Of a stretch of DNA of 64,000 nt, positions 7,366-15,370 are shown in pieces. Location of the stretch: the NCBI GenBank assembly GCA_934339135.1, contig CAKRHP010000013.1:51568-115567 (forward strand). Direction: 5' to 3'. The translations under genes were made by a program, and so were the position numbers. The notes under the pieces were generated by a model. That model did no database searches and was not told where the DNA came from. It was given only the letters and a program-made list of their open reading frames with translations. The stretch's first letter is position 1, and every line of letters begins with the position of its first letter. This DNA comes from an uncultured Lachnospiraceae bacterium (GTDB lineage: Bacteria > Bacillota > Clostridia > Lachnospirales > Lachnospiraceae).

Positions 7366-8286
7366 ATGAGGTTAGTAACGAGATCAGATTTTGATGGATT
7401 AGCATGTGCGGCTCTTTTAAAAGAGGCAGGAATTATTGATCACTGGAAATTTGCTCATCCCAAGGATCTGCAGGATGGATTGATCGAGATCACAGAGGAC
7501 GATTGTCTTGCCAATGTCCCTTATGTAGAGGGCTGCGGACTTTGGTTCGATCACCACTCCAGTGAGCATGAGAGACAGCAGCTTGCAGGAAAGTATAAGG
7601 GAGAGAGCCGTATCACCCCATCTTGTGCACGTATTATATATGAGTATTATGGTGGCAAAGAGAAGTTTCCACAGTTTGATGATATGATGGAGGCGGTTGA
7701 TAAAGTAGATTCTGCAAATCTTACGATTGATGAGATCCTTCACCCGACCGGATGGATCCTGGTTGGATTTATTATGGATCCCCGTACCGGACTTGGACGC
7801 TGGCGCAATTTCCGGATTCCAAATTATCAGTTGATGGAGGAACTGATCGATGCCTGTCGTACCATGACCACAGAGCAGATTCTTGCACTTCCGGATGTGG
7901 TAGAGCGTATTGAGATTTATCATGAGCAGTCTGAGAAGTTCCAGGAGATGGTAAAGGCACATACCCGTGTAGAGGGAAATGTGATCATTTCCGATCTTCG
8001 TGGTGTAGATCCAATCTACTCCGGCAACCGTTTTATGATCTACAGTATGTATCCGGAGCAGAATATTTCCTGCTGGATCGTCAATGGAAAAGGCGGCAAG
8101 GGATGCTCTGCTGCCGTTGGTTACAGTATTTTAAACAAGACCTCTGATGTCAATGTTGGAAGTCTGATGCTCAAGTATGGCGGTGGCGGTCACAAGGCAG
8201 TTGGTACCTGCCAGTTTTCCGATGAGAATATGGATACAGAATTACCAAAGATGTTAGAGGAACTGATCGCAATGTCCAATAAATAA
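7366..8286 (+). CDS. DHH family phosphoesterase
   Basis: A 306-residue cytosolic phosphoesterase with an N-terminal DHH domain: SDFDGLACA at residues 7-15 and the namesake FDHHSS at 61-66. The C-terminal DHHA1-like end has GGGGHKAVGTCQF from residue 272. Relatives include exopolyphosphatases, NrnA nanoRNases and cyclic-dinucleotide phosphodiesterases; the sequence alone does not fix the substrate. The start at 7366 follows GGAGG with a 9-nt gap; an upstream in-frame codon at 7315 lacks a ribosome site. It has its own promoter and a strong terminator, so it is monocistronic. Confidence 0.85.
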   Translation: MRLVTRSDFDGLACAALLKEAGIIDHWKFAHPKDLQDGLIEITEDDCLANVPYVEGCGLWFDHHSSEHERQQLAGKYKGESRITPSCARIIYEYYGGKEKFPQFDDMMEAVDKVDSANLTIDEILHPTGWILVGFIMDPRTGLGRWRNFRIPNYQLMEELIDACRTMTTEQILALPDVVERIEIYHEQSEKFQEMVKAHTRVEGNVIISDLRGVDPIYSGNRFMIYSMYPEQNISCWIVNGKGGKGCSAAVGYSILNKTSDVNVGSLMLKYGGGGHKAVGTCQFSDENMDTELPKMLEELIAMSNK

Positions 8287-8305
8287 TTGAAACAGAAATA
8301 AAGCG

Positions 8306-8352
8306 CAGGGACAGATTTTTCACTCGCTGAAAAAGCCTGTCCCTGTTTTTTT
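8306..8352 (+). terminator. Terminator after the DHH gene
   Basis: CAGGGACAG (8306-8314) pairs with CTGTCCCTG (8337-8345). An inner TTTTTCA/TGAAAAA stem lies between them, and T7 follows. Confidence 0.93.
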
Positions 8353-8354
8353 GC

Positions 8355-8387
8355 CAGCACGACAGAGCCAATGGTACTGTTGTGCTG
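8355..8387 (+). promoter_or_regulatory. Inverted repeat upstream of the DMT transporter gene
   Basis: CAGCACGACAG (8355-8365) and CTGTTGTGCTG (8377-8387) form an 11-bp stem with one G-U pair. It ends 33 nt before the transporter start. It could be an operator or a leader hairpin; nothing identifies the factor. Confidence 0.45.
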
Positions 8388-8420
8388 ACATATTTACACT
8401 TACATATCAGGAGGATTAAA

Positions 8421-9251
8421 ATGGTTTTAATGTTAATGGTTGTGCTATGTTACACCATATGCTCTCTCAGTGACAAATATGCAGTTGCAAAAATAAAATT
8501 TAACGGAAACGAGCTGACCTTTTTGATGGCAGCAGCCACAGCTCTTTTTATGACATTTACTTTGCCCTTTGTGGATACCCGTGTGATCTGGGGGATTCCG
8601 GCAGTTGCGGCGATCCTGCTGCTGACGGCATCTAAGATGCTGGAGTTTCAGATGTCGGCGTTGATCCTGCAGGATATGTCCGCATTTGAACTCAAGGCAT
8701 GGCTGGGAATCTGTCTGTTTGTGTCCTATTTTACGGACATAGTGATGAAGACACAGAGCTTTTCCTGGCTTCGTCTGGGATTTATCGCGGTGACTGTGAT
8801 CGGGCTGGTTCTGATCGCACAAGCCGGCAGAAAGAAAATACGCTATGGAAAGATCGTCCTTCCGTTGATTGTTTATCTGGCGGCAAAATATGGATATGGA
8901 CTGGTGATCGCAGCAGCAGAACCGTATATATCATCTACGATGTGTCTTTATTTTGCACTGATCCTGCTGGCGCTGATCCTTCTTCCTATGGCGCATCCGG
9001 TCCGGATCTTCCGGGAAAAACGAAATGGCGGTTTGTTCGTGGTACTGACAAAGATTCCCAATGTCGCCGGTCTTTTAGGTGAGAATGCAGTCATCGCTGT
9101 AAGTCTGGCAAATTATTCTTTTATTCAGCCGATGATCCTGGTTGTGCTTTTCTTCTGGGGGATTGCACGGAAGGAGGAAGAACATGATCTGCTCAGCGTG
9201 CTGGGAGGGATTGTTTGTATTATAGGAATTGTGGGATTCCAGATAGCCTGA
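8421..9251 (+). CDS. EamA/DMT-superfamily membrane transporter
   Basis: A 276-residue very hydrophobic protein with about nine to ten predicted membrane helices in the two-halves layout of drug/metabolite transporters (EamA-like). The first helix is MVLMLMVVLCYTICSLSDKY and the last is DLLSVLGGIVCIIGIVGFQI. Substrates of this superfamily range over amino acids, sugars and drugs, and none can be assigned here. The start at 8421 follows AGGAGG by 6 nt; the ORF could extend to 8382 but without a ribosome site. An 11-bp inverted repeat lies just upstream. No operon partner is evident, since the next gene has its own promoter. Confidence 0.75.
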   Translation: MVLMLMVVLCYTICSLSDKYAVAKIKFNGNELTFLMAAATALFMTFTLPFVDTRVIWGIPAVAAILLLTASKMLEFQMSALILQDMSAFELKAWLGICLFVSYFTDIVMKTQSFSWLRLGFIAVTVIGLVLIAQAGRKKIRYGKIVLPLIVYLAAKYGYGLVIAAAEPYISSTMCLYFALILLALILLPMAHPVRIFREKRNGGLFVVLTKIPNVAGLLGENAVIAVSLANYSFIQPMILVVLFFWGIARKEEEHDLLSVLGGIVCIIGIVGFQIA

Positions 9252-9283
9252 GTTCATGGTTTATACCCTTACCCTGTGGTGTA

Positions 9284-9312
9284 TTGACACGAAATGTACT
9301 CCGTTATAAGAT
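9284..9312 (+). promoter_or_regulatory. Promoter of the 148-residue membrane protein gene
   Basis: TTGACA (9284-9289), a 17-nt spacer and TAAGAT (9307-9312), some 44 nt before the start codon. Confidence 0.6.
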
Positions 9313-9355
9313 GAAATTACAGCGATAACCAAGCAGTATATTCAGGAGGAAAATA

Positions 9356-9802
9356 ATGGGGGAAAAGCTTAAAAAAATTATCTGGTACATGATCACAGTA
9401 TTATGTGGTTTTGCGGGGATGGATATGTTGTATCGAATGACAGTGGAGTCTGTGACGGCAGCAGATCCGGAAAAGGTGAATCTATCGGCCTCTTACGGAA
9501 TGGTCCTGGCTCTCAGGTATCCGGTATTATGCGCAATGATCGTCTTTTTTGCGGTGTTTGGAGTGATTGGTTATGTATGTATTGGCAGAAACAGTGCCAT
9601 GGAAATTCGAATGAATCATCATGGAAAAGCAGAGATCATTGTCTATGGAGTTTTTCAGCTGTGTCTGCTGGTGATTATGGTGTTTGGCTCCGGTGTGTAT
9701 CATGCCGTACAGATTCTGGCAACCGTTTTGTTGTCCGTATCTCTTTATATGTGTGTGATATGGGCGGGAAATATCCATCGGTTTATGAAAATGACAGCTT
9801 GA
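9356..9802 (+). CDS. Hypothetical four-helix membrane protein
   Basis: A 148-residue protein not recognised as a named family. Four hydrophobic segments can be seen at about residues 7-25, 54-77, 92-113 and 117-137, with short polar links. The segment between helices 2 and 3 (RNSAMEIRMNHHGKAE) is polar and probably cytoplasmic. AGGAGG lies 7 nt before the ATG. The TTGACA of the thiC promoter overlaps its stop codon, so the two transcription units abut exactly. A link to thiamine is possible from position only; it lies upstream of the riboswitch and is not controlled by it. Confidence 0.65.
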   Translation: MGEKLKKIIWYMITVLCGFAGMDMLYRMTVESVTAADPEKVNLSASYGMVLALRYPVLCAMIVFFAVFGVIGYVCIGRNSAMEIRMNHHGKAEIIVYGVFQLCLLVIMVFGSGVYHAVQILATVLLSVSLYMCVIWAGNIHRFMKMTA

Positions 9803-9827
9803 CAGACAGCCCTGTCCCCTTTATACT
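9799..9827 (+). promoter_or_regulatory. thiC promoter
   Basis: TTGACA (9799-9804), a 17-nt spacer and TATACT (9822-9827), directly before the TPP riboswitch. It overlaps the stop codon of the preceding gene. Confidence 0.85.
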
Positions 9828-9837
9828 GTAGGAGATG

Positions 9838-9926
9838 ATTTGTCTGGGGAGCTGACAGTCGGCTGAGAGGGATTAAGATCCGACCCATGAACCTGATCCG
9901 GGTAATGCCGTCGCAGGAAGATAGAT
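9838..9926 (+). promoter_or_regulatory. TPP (THI-element) riboswitch
   Basis: All landmarks of the thiamine pyrophosphate aptamer are present: CTGGGGAGC, GGCTGAGAGGG, CCGACCCATGAACCTGATC and CGGGTAATGCCGTCGCAGG. P1 can form from ATTTGTCT (9838-9845) and AGATAGAT (9919-9926). It lies between a strong promoter and a terminator-like hairpin, upstream of thiC-thiD, so TPP should lower expression of the pyrimidine branch. Confidence 0.97.
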
Positions 9927-9963
9927 TGTATTCGCTGTGGTACAGTGGATGGTTCTGTATATA

Positions 9964-10003
9964 CAGTGCTTCAGATGATCATATCCGGAGCACTTTTTAT
10001 TTT
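9964..10003 (+). terminator. Expression-platform terminator of the TPP riboswitch
   Basis: CAGTGCTTC (9964-9972) pairs with GGAGCACTT (9987-9995) and is followed by TTTTATTTTT. It lies 37 nt after the aptamer and about 85 nt before thiC, as expected for TPP-dependent premature termination. Confidence 0.75.
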
Positions 10004-10087
10004 TATCCGGAACTTTTTGTTTCTGTTAAAGGGAAGGCTCCGCGAGGATAAGCAATGAAGTTTTTTTGTGAAGAAGTGAGGTAGATT

Positions 10088-11395
10088 ATGGATTACACGA
10101 CACAGATGGATGCGGCGAGAAAAAATATTATCACTCCGGAGATGGAGAAGGTTGCTGCAAAGGAAAAGATGGATGTAGAGGTACTTCGGGATCTGATCGC
10201 AAAAGGTCAGGTGATCATTCCGGCCAATAAGAACCATAAGGTTCTGGATCCAAACGGAATTGGAAGCGCTCTTCGTACCAAGATCAATGTCAACCTGGGA
10301 ACCTCCCGTGACTGGACAGACCTTGATATGGAGATGGAGAAGGTGAAGAGTGCCGTAGATATGGGAGCTGAGGCAATCATGGATTTAAGCTCCAGCGGAG
10401 ATACCCAGAAGTTTCGCCGTAAGCTGACGGCGGAATGTCCGGCTACGATCGGAACAGTGCCAATCTACGATGCAGTTGTATATTATCATAAGGCATTAAA
10501 GGAGATCACAGCGAAGGAATGGCTCGATATCGTGCGGATGCATGCAGAGGATGGCGTGGATTTTATGACCATTCACTGCGGAGTCAATAAGGAGACAGCA
10601 CGTCATTTCCGTCAGGACAAGCGTTTGATGAATATCGTATCCCGTGGTGGTTCTATTATTTATGCGTGGATGGAGATGACCGGAAATGAAAATCCATTCT
10701 ACGAGTATTATGATGAAGTGCTTGATATCTGCAGAGAGTACGATGTTACCATGAGCTTGGGAGACGCTTGCCGTCCGGGATGCTTAAAGGATGCATCGGA
10801 TGTATCCCAGATCCAGGAGCTGATCACACTGGGCGAGCTTACCAGACGTGCATGGGAGAAGGATGTACAGGTTATGATCGAGGGACCGGGTCATATGCCG
10901 TTAGATCAGATCAAGGCCAATATGGAGATTCAGAAGACAATCTGTAAGGGAGCACCATTTTATGTACTGGGACCTCTTGTTACAGATATTGCTCCGGGTT
11001 ATGATCACATTACCTCGGCCATTGGCGGTGCCATTGCGGCAACATACGGAGCGTCTTTCCTGTGTTATGTAACGCCTGCGGAGCATCTTCGTCTGCCGGA
11101 TCTGAATGATGTAAAGGAAGGAATTATTGCTTCAAAGATCGCAGCTCATGCGGCGGATATTGCCAAAGGGCTTCCGGGAGCAAGAGACTGGGATGATGAG
11201 ATGGCAGCAGCCCGCCGTGCCCTTGACTGGGAGAAGACGTTTGAGCTTTCCATTGATCCGGAAAAGGCGAGAAGATATCGTGCAGAGGCAGCTCCGGAGA
11301 AGGAGGATACCTGTTCTATGTGCGGTAACTTCTGTGCAGTTAAGAACATGAACAAGATTCTGGATGGAGAGATCGTATCCATTTTTGATGAATAA
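10088..11395 (+). CDS. thiC: Phosphomethylpyrimidine synthase ThiC
   Basis: ThiC is a non-canonical radical SAM enzyme that rearranges aminoimidazole ribotide into HMP phosphate, the pyrimidine half of thiamine. The 435-residue product is the short bacterial form, without the long N-terminal extension of E. coli ThiC. Conserved blocks include [19 protein letters not shown] and [11 protein letters not shown]. The C-terminal cluster motif is C409-SM-C412-GNF-C416, a CX2CX3C spacing one residue shorter than the CX2CX4C of E. coli-type enzymes. The ATG follows GTGAGGTAGATT. It is the first gene after the TPP riboswitch, and thiD follows after 61 nt. Confidence 0.97.
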   Translation: MDYTTQMDAARKNIITPEMEKVAAKEKMDVEVLRDLIAKGQVIIPANKNHKVLDPNGIGSALRTKINVNLGTSRDWTDLDMEMEKVKSAVDMGAEAIMDLSSSGDTQKFRRKLTAECPATIGTVPIYDAVVYYHKALKEITAKEWLDIVRMHAEDGVDFMTIHCGVNKETARHFRQDKRLMNIVSRGGSIIYAWMEMTGNENPFYEYYDEVLDICREYDVTMSLGDACRPGCLKDASDVSQIQELITLGELTRRAWEKDVQVMIEGPGHMPLDQIKANMEIQKTICKGAPFYVLGPLVTDIAPGYDHITSAIGGAIAATYGASFLCYVTPAEHLRLPDLNDVKEGIIASKIAAHAADIAKGLPGARDWDDEMAAARRALDWEKTFELSIDPEKARRYRAEAAPEKEDTCSMCGNFCAVKNMNKILDGEIVSIFDE

Positions 11396-11456
11396 ATTCT
11401 GTATTTTGTGATTGGTAAATGCAAAAGCGTTTTTTGATAATTTTATGTGAGGTTGT

Positions 11457-12365
11457 ATGATGAACAGGAAAAATCCACCGGTAGTTTTGACCATCGCCGG
11501 CTCTGACTGCAGTGGCGGTGCCGGGATCCAGGCGGATTTAAAGACCATGTCTGCCTTTGATGTATATGGTATGAGTGTGATCACGGCAGTGACGGCACAA
11601 AATACCTGTGGCGTAACAGGTGTTCAGAATGTAACCGGAGAAATGATCCGGCAGCAGCTTGAGGCTGTGATGAGTGACATTATGCCGGATGCGGTAAAGA
11701 TCGGGATGCTTGCCACGGCAGATGCAGTGGAAGCTGTGGCTGATATTCTGGAAAAGTATCGTCCTGAGCATGTGATACTTGATCCGGTCATGGTATCCAC
11801 CAGCGGCAGAAGTCTTTTGGAACCGGAAGGAAAGGAGCAGATGCTGCGACGGCTGTTTCCTTTGGCGGAGCTTGTGACACCGAACATTCCGGAAGCAGAG
11901 GAGATATTGAAAGCTGTTGACGGATCAGATAAAGCAGATGATAGACCGCTGGGAAATGAACAGGTGATATCGAAAATGACATCCCCTGTGCGGATTACGG
12001 ATCAGACTCTGATGGAAAAGGCAGCACAGGCAATCCGGCAGAGATATGGCTGTAATGTACTCCTAAAGGGCGGCCATATGACGCAGGCGGCAGATGATCT
12101 GCTGTATCAGGAGCAGGCAGTCTGGTTTCCGGCGCAGAGAATTGACTGCGCGAATACCCATGGAACCGGATGTACACTTTCCTCTGCGATTGCAAGTGCG
12201 CTGGCACGGGGATACGCATTGGAGGAAGCGGTAGGGATTGCTAAGGGCTATGTGCGAAGTGCTATGTCTACGGGGCTTGATCTGGGTCATGGAAATGGAC
12301 CGTTGGATCACAACTGGAGTATCTCATCTGCAGTGCTTTCGCAGTCTGACCAATCATCCCGGTAG
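11457..12365 (+). CDS. thiD: Hydroxymethylpyrimidine/phosphomethylpyrimidine kinase
   Basis: ThiD phosphorylates HMP and HMP-P to HMP-PP, the pyrimidine donor for thiamine phosphate synthase. The ribokinase-fold signatures [17 protein letters not shown] (residues 14-30) and [14 protein letters not shown] (anion-hole GTGC) are intact. At 302 residues it is about 35 longer than usual. The excess lies around residues 150-180 ([19 protein letters not shown]), a polar insertion between the NIPEAEEI block and the C-terminal half. The first or second of two adjacent ATGs (11457, 11460) may be used; the ribosome site (GAGG) is weak. The last 58 nt overlap the convergent HAD gene. Confidence 0.95.
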   Translation: MMNRKNPPVVLTIAGSDCSGGAGIQADLKTMSAFDVYGMSVITAVTAQNTCGVTGVQNVTGEMIRQQLEAVMSDIMPDAVKIGMLATADAVEAVADILEKYRPEHVILDPVMVSTSGRSLLEPEGKEQMLRRLFPLAELVTPNIPEAEEILKAVDGSDKADDRPLGNEQVISKMTSPVRITDQTLMEKAAQAIRQRYGCNVLLKGGHMTQAADDLLYQEQAVWFPAQRIDCANTHGTGCTLSSAIASALARGYALEEAVGIAKGYVRSAMSTGLDLGHGNGPLDHNWSISSAVLSQSDQSSR

Positions 12366-12943
12366 ATTTCCTCCGGGACGGCATAGACATAGCATCCGGC
12401 CTCTTTGGCAGCATGGATGGCATATGGCGCATCCTCAAATACAACGGTATCTGCCGGAGCAACCTGATAGAGCTGACATACATGCCGGTAGATCGCACCG
12501 GTTCGTTTGCTCAGACCGATTTCAAAGCTGGTATGTATGTCCTTAAAATAGGACAGTATTCCAAGACGTTGAAACGCATTCACAGCGCAGTCGCGCTCGG
12601 ATGTTGTTAAAACGCAGAGGATACTGTCCTTTTTTGTGGACAGTTCCTGTAACAGTTCTTTGATGCCGGGTTTTAGTGGAATCTGATACCGGTAGGATCG
12701 GTGGATCAATTCCATGATTTCCCGATTGATCGTGGCAATATCTCCGTGGATACCCAAAGTCTGGAAATAAGCAGCGGATTCATCCATGGTCATGGCGTCG
12801 ATGGTTTCTTCCAGATCAGCAGGAGGAGTTATGCCCTTGGACAGCAGATAGTTTCGTCCAAGGTGTGTCCATTCTCCCATGGAATCAAGAAGCGTTCCGT
12901 CCATATCAAATATATAGAGCTTTGCAGATTTTACGGGATTCAT
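12308..12943 (-). CDS. HAD-family phosphatase in the thiamine operon
   Basis: A 211-residue HAD hydrolase of the beta-phosphoglucomutase-like subfamily. Motif I is FDMDGTLLDS (nucleophile D13, acid/base D15), motif II is the LTTSE stretch, and motif IV is VFEDAPYAIHAA. A helical cap lies between motifs I and II. The start overlaps the thiE stop codon (ATGA), so it is translationally coupled to thiE and thiM. That context makes a thiamine-related phosphatase, such as one acting on thiamine monophosphate, a reasonable inference, but general HAD phosphatases are promiscuous. Its 3' end overlaps thiD by 58 nt tail to tail. Confidence 0.85.
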   Translation of the reverse strand: MNPVKSAKLYIFDMDGTLLDSMGEWTHLGRNYLLSKGITPPADLEETIDAMTMDESAAYFQTLGIHGDIATINREIMELIHRSYRYQIPLKPGIKELLQELSTKKDSILCVLTTSERDCAVNAFQRLGILSYFKDIHTSFEIGLSKRTGAIYRHVCQLYQVAPADTVVFEDAPYAIHAAKEAGCYVYAVPEEIYRDDWSDCESTADEILQL

Positions 12944-13584
12944 GAGAGCATCTCCTTTGTGCGGTGAAGCAGATCCTTTGTGGCAGTGCCCGGATCCGGC
13001 TGTCCAAAGATTGCTGAGATGACGGAGATGCCATCGATGCCGGTGCCCTTAAGCTGCGTGAGATTGTCAGCGCTGATCCCGCCGATGGCAACCACCGGGA
13101 TAGACACCGTGGAGGTAATCTCCTTTAAGGTTTCGAAGGTAATGCGTGTATGATCCAGTTTGGTACTGGTGGTAAAAACAGCTCCGACGCCAATATAATC
13201 GGCACCTGCTTTTTCTGCGGCGACAGCCTGTTCCAGATTGCCGGCGGAAACTCCGATAATCTTGTCCGGACCGAGGATCTCCCGTGCTTTCTGGTATTCC
13301 ATGTCGCTCTGGCCAATATGTACGCCGTCTGCATCAATTTCCTTTGCTGCATAGATATCATCATTGATCACAAATGGTACGTGATATCTGGCAGCAATTT
13401 CTTTGATCTCCTTTGCCTCCTGAACCATTTCTTCATGGGAAAATTCCTTTTCCCGAAGCTGCAGAAAAGTTGCTCCGTTTTTCAGGACATTTTCCACAAC
13501 ATCAGTGAGTTTATTGCCGTTTAACCAGTAACGGTCTGTGATGGCATATAAGGTGAGGTCTTCTTTTTTTAATGGATATGACAT
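12940..13584 (-). CDS. thiE: Thiamine-phosphate synthase
   Basis: ThiE joins HMP-PP and thiazole phosphate to give thiamine monophosphate. The 214-residue TIM-barrel protein shows LYAITDRYWL, the diphosphate-binding LQLREKE, FVINDDIYAAKEIDADGVHI, GVGAVFTTSTK and VVAIGGIS, all typical. I prefer the start at 13584 (MSYPLKKEDL) over the ATG at 13596, because the AAAGG ribosome site directly abuts the first ATG. It is the middle gene of thiM-thiE-HAD on the minus strand; its stop codon overlaps the HAD start by 4 nt, and thiM ends 22 nt upstream. Confidence 0.95.
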   Translation of the reverse strand: MSYPLKKEDLTLYAITDRYWLNGNKLTDVVENVLKNGATFLQLREKEFSHEEMVQEAKEIKEIAARYHVPFVINDDIYAAKEIDADGVHIGQSDMEYQKAREILGPDKIIGVSAGNLEQAVAAEKAGADYIGVGAVFTTSTKLDHTRITFETLKEITSTVSIPVVAIGGISADNLTQLKGTGIDGISVISAIFGQPDPGTATKDLLHRTKEMLS

Positions 13585-13606
13585 AATAAATTTCATCCTT
13601 TCGTCG

Positions 13607-14446
13607 TTATACTAATTCAATTTTTGCACCCTTTAAGAAGGTTTCGTAGTTCATATTGCTCATATAGTCGATCAGGAAGGTGCGAAGAGATCCGGTTCCC
13701 CCCTCGGTCCGGACTGTTTTTTCATAGGCGAGTTCACCGGCATAACCGTAAGCTGCCATGGCGGTTACCGTTGCCTCCAGAGCCTTGTATGGATTGGCAG
13801 ACACAAATACGCCGATGGCACTGGAAAGCATACATCCGGTGCCGGTGATACGGGACATCATCGGATGACCGTTGCGGATCAGATAAGCGGTGTCTGCGTT
13901 GGCAACCACGTCGATGGGACCGCTGATGGCGATCACAGAGCAGGTGATGGCACTGATCTTTTTGGCATATTCCGCAATTTCATAAATGTTGTCCTCGTTT
14001 GCAAGATCCTCATTGGCTGCATCGACGCCTTTGGCATGGGAGCTTTTATCGCCCACATATTTGATCTCTGAGATATTGCCCCGGATGACGGTGAAACGGA
14101 TATGATCCATAAGATTTTCCAGTACCGCGTTGCGGCGGTGTGCAGCGCCGGCTCCCACAGGGTCAAAAATAACCGGGTGCTCCAGTTCGTTGTTTTTTCG
14201 TCCCATACGGAGCATGGATTCTTCCAGAAAGCCGCCGGTATTGCCCATGTTGATGACGCAGCCGTTGCAGCCGGCAGAGATATCGGCCACCTCGTCCGGA
14301 TCATCTGCCATTGTGGGAGATCCGCCGCAGGCCAGTGTCATATTGGCACAGTCTGTGGCTGTGATGTAGTTTGAAATATTGTGAACCACAGGTGCTACCC
14401 GCTGGATATTATCAAAAATTTCTTTTGCCTCTTCTAAAATATTCAT
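13607..14446 (-). CDS. thiM: Hydroxyethylthiazole kinase
   Basis: ThiM phosphorylates 4-methyl-5-hydroxyethylthiazole, so this operon can use salvaged thiazole. The 279-residue protein has VVHNISNYITATDCAN near residue 20, the ACGGSPTMADDPDE region, FDPVGAGAA and the anion-hole RITGTGCMLSSAIG. The start at 14446 is supported by GGAAGGAG on the minus strand; upstream in-frame codons reach 14545 but run through the leader terminator. It is the first gene of the minus-strand unit, behind a promoter and a leader hairpin and without a TPP aptamer. Confidence 0.95.
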   Translation of the reverse strand: MNILEEAKEIFDNIQRVAPVVHNISNYITATDCANMTLACGGSPTMADDPDEVADISAGCNGCVINMGNTGGFLEESMLRMGRKNNELEHPVIFDPVGAGAAHRRNAVLENLMDHIRFTVIRGNISEIKYVGDKSSHAKGVDAANEDLANEDNIYEIAEYAKKISAITCSVIAISGPIDVVANADTAYLIRNGHPMMSRITGTGCMLSSAIGVFVSANPYKALEATVTAMAAYGYAGELAYEKTVRTEGGTGSLRTFLIDYMSNMNYETFLKGAKIELV

Positions 14447-14473
14447 TCGTAAACTCCTTCCTTTCATGTTTAT

Positions 14474-14530
14474 AAAAAAGGCAGAAAAAGAAACCATACC
14501 CGCGGTGGTATGCCCCTTCTTCTGCCTTTT
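14474..14530 (-). terminator. Leader terminator/attenuator upstream of thiM
   Basis: Read on the minus strand, AAAGGCAGAAGAAG pairs with CTTTTTCTGCCTTT and runs into T6, with an inner GGCATACC/GGGTATG stem. It lies inside the thiM 5' UTR, between the promoter and the start codon, so it looks like a regulated premature stop. No TPP aptamer precedes it. Being nearly symmetrical, it could also stop plus-strand transcripts. Confidence 0.75.
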
Positions 14531-14556
14531 GTTATGTTCTGACAAAATCTGACTTC

Positions 14557-14584
14557 AGTATAGCATACCTGTAGGAAAAGTCAA
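14557..14584 (-). promoter_or_regulatory. thiM-thiE-HAD promoter
   Basis: On the minus strand TTGACT (14584-14579), a 16-nt spacer and TATACT (14562-14557). Only about 20-25 nt separate the expected start from the leader hairpin. Confidence 0.8.
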
Positions 14585-14620
14585 GACAGCCACAGGGAAA
14601 AGCCTGTCGGCAAAAATGAA

Positions 14621-14649
14621 TTGCGGATCGGTGGAAAACATCCTATAAT
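14621..14649 (+). promoter_or_regulatory. Promoter of the DUF1653 gene
   Basis: TTGCGG (14621-14626), a 17-nt spacer and TATAAT (14644-14649). Confidence 0.65.
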
Positions 14650-14713
14650 ATACCTGTGAGAAGGATTGTCTGCGATCGGAAGATCCGTGGACAGAGAAAG
14701 GAATGAGTGTTTT

Positions 14714-15370
14714 ATGGAGAGGAAGAAACCGGTGCCCGGAGATTTTTACAGGCACTTTAAAGGGAAGATATATCAGATCAGGGAGCTTGCAAAACATTCT
14801 GAAACGGGAGAGGATATGGTGGTGTATCAAGGAATGTATCCGCCGTTTCAGGTGTGGGTAAGACCTTTGTCCATGTTTTTGGACAGTGTGGATCATGAGA
14901 AATATCCGGAATGCCGCCAGCAATACCGTTTTGAGGAGGTTGTTTTTCAGAATACATTGCAGCAGGATGTGATACAGGAACGAGGAGTAGATTCCGGGAT
15001 AAATGCGACGAGCAGCCAGAAAACGGATCAGGAAATTGTACCAAAAACAGAACAGAGTGTTTCGATCAGTGATCAGGAGCTTCGAAAAATTTTGATCAAT
15101 GATCAGGGAGAAAAGCTTCTGACCGGCAGAATGTCGGACGAGGAGATTGCCCGCAGAGGATTTCTTGCGCTTCTGGATGCAGAAACATACCGGGAAAAGA
15201 GGCAGATCCTTGTGGGGCTCCGGGAATATTTAAATGAATTGTATCTGAATAATCTGGCAGCCGCATTGGATATTGTATTGGAAGAAGGAAGCAATCAGGA
15301 GCATTATGATACACTGCTTCATTGTCTGGAGACTTATGAAAAGTACGAAGGAGGGCGTCTGCGGCGATGA
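14714..15370 (+). CDS. DUF1653 domain protein
   Basis: A 218-residue soluble protein. Residues 6-65 are a DUF1653 domain, with PVPGDFYRHFKGKIYQI, then VVYQGMYPPFQVWVRPLSMF; this is a small beta fold of unknown function common in bacteria. The remaining ~150 residues are a polar linker followed by a helical acidic segment (SDQELRKILINDQGEKLL onwards) that I do not recognise. The start at 14714 follows AAAGGAATGAG; upstream in-frame codons lack a ribosome site. The stop overlaps the next gene's start by 4 nt (ATGA), so the two are a translationally coupled pair. Confidence 0.75.
   Translation: MERKKPVPGDFYRHFKGKIYQIRELAKHSETGEDMVVYQGMYPPFQVWVRPLSMFLDSVDHEKYPECRQQYRFEEVVFQNTLQQDVIQERGVDSGINATSSQKTDQEIVPKTEQSVSISDQELRKILINDQGEKLLTGRMSDEEIARRGFLALLDAETYREKRQILVGLREYLNELYLNNLAAALDIVLEEGSNQEHYDTLLHCLETYEKYEGGRLRR

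Noticed and set aside
14447..14550. Second TPP riboswitch upstream of thiM
   Set aside because: No CTGAGA or CCTGATC-type conserved segments, and the leader before the terminator is far too short.
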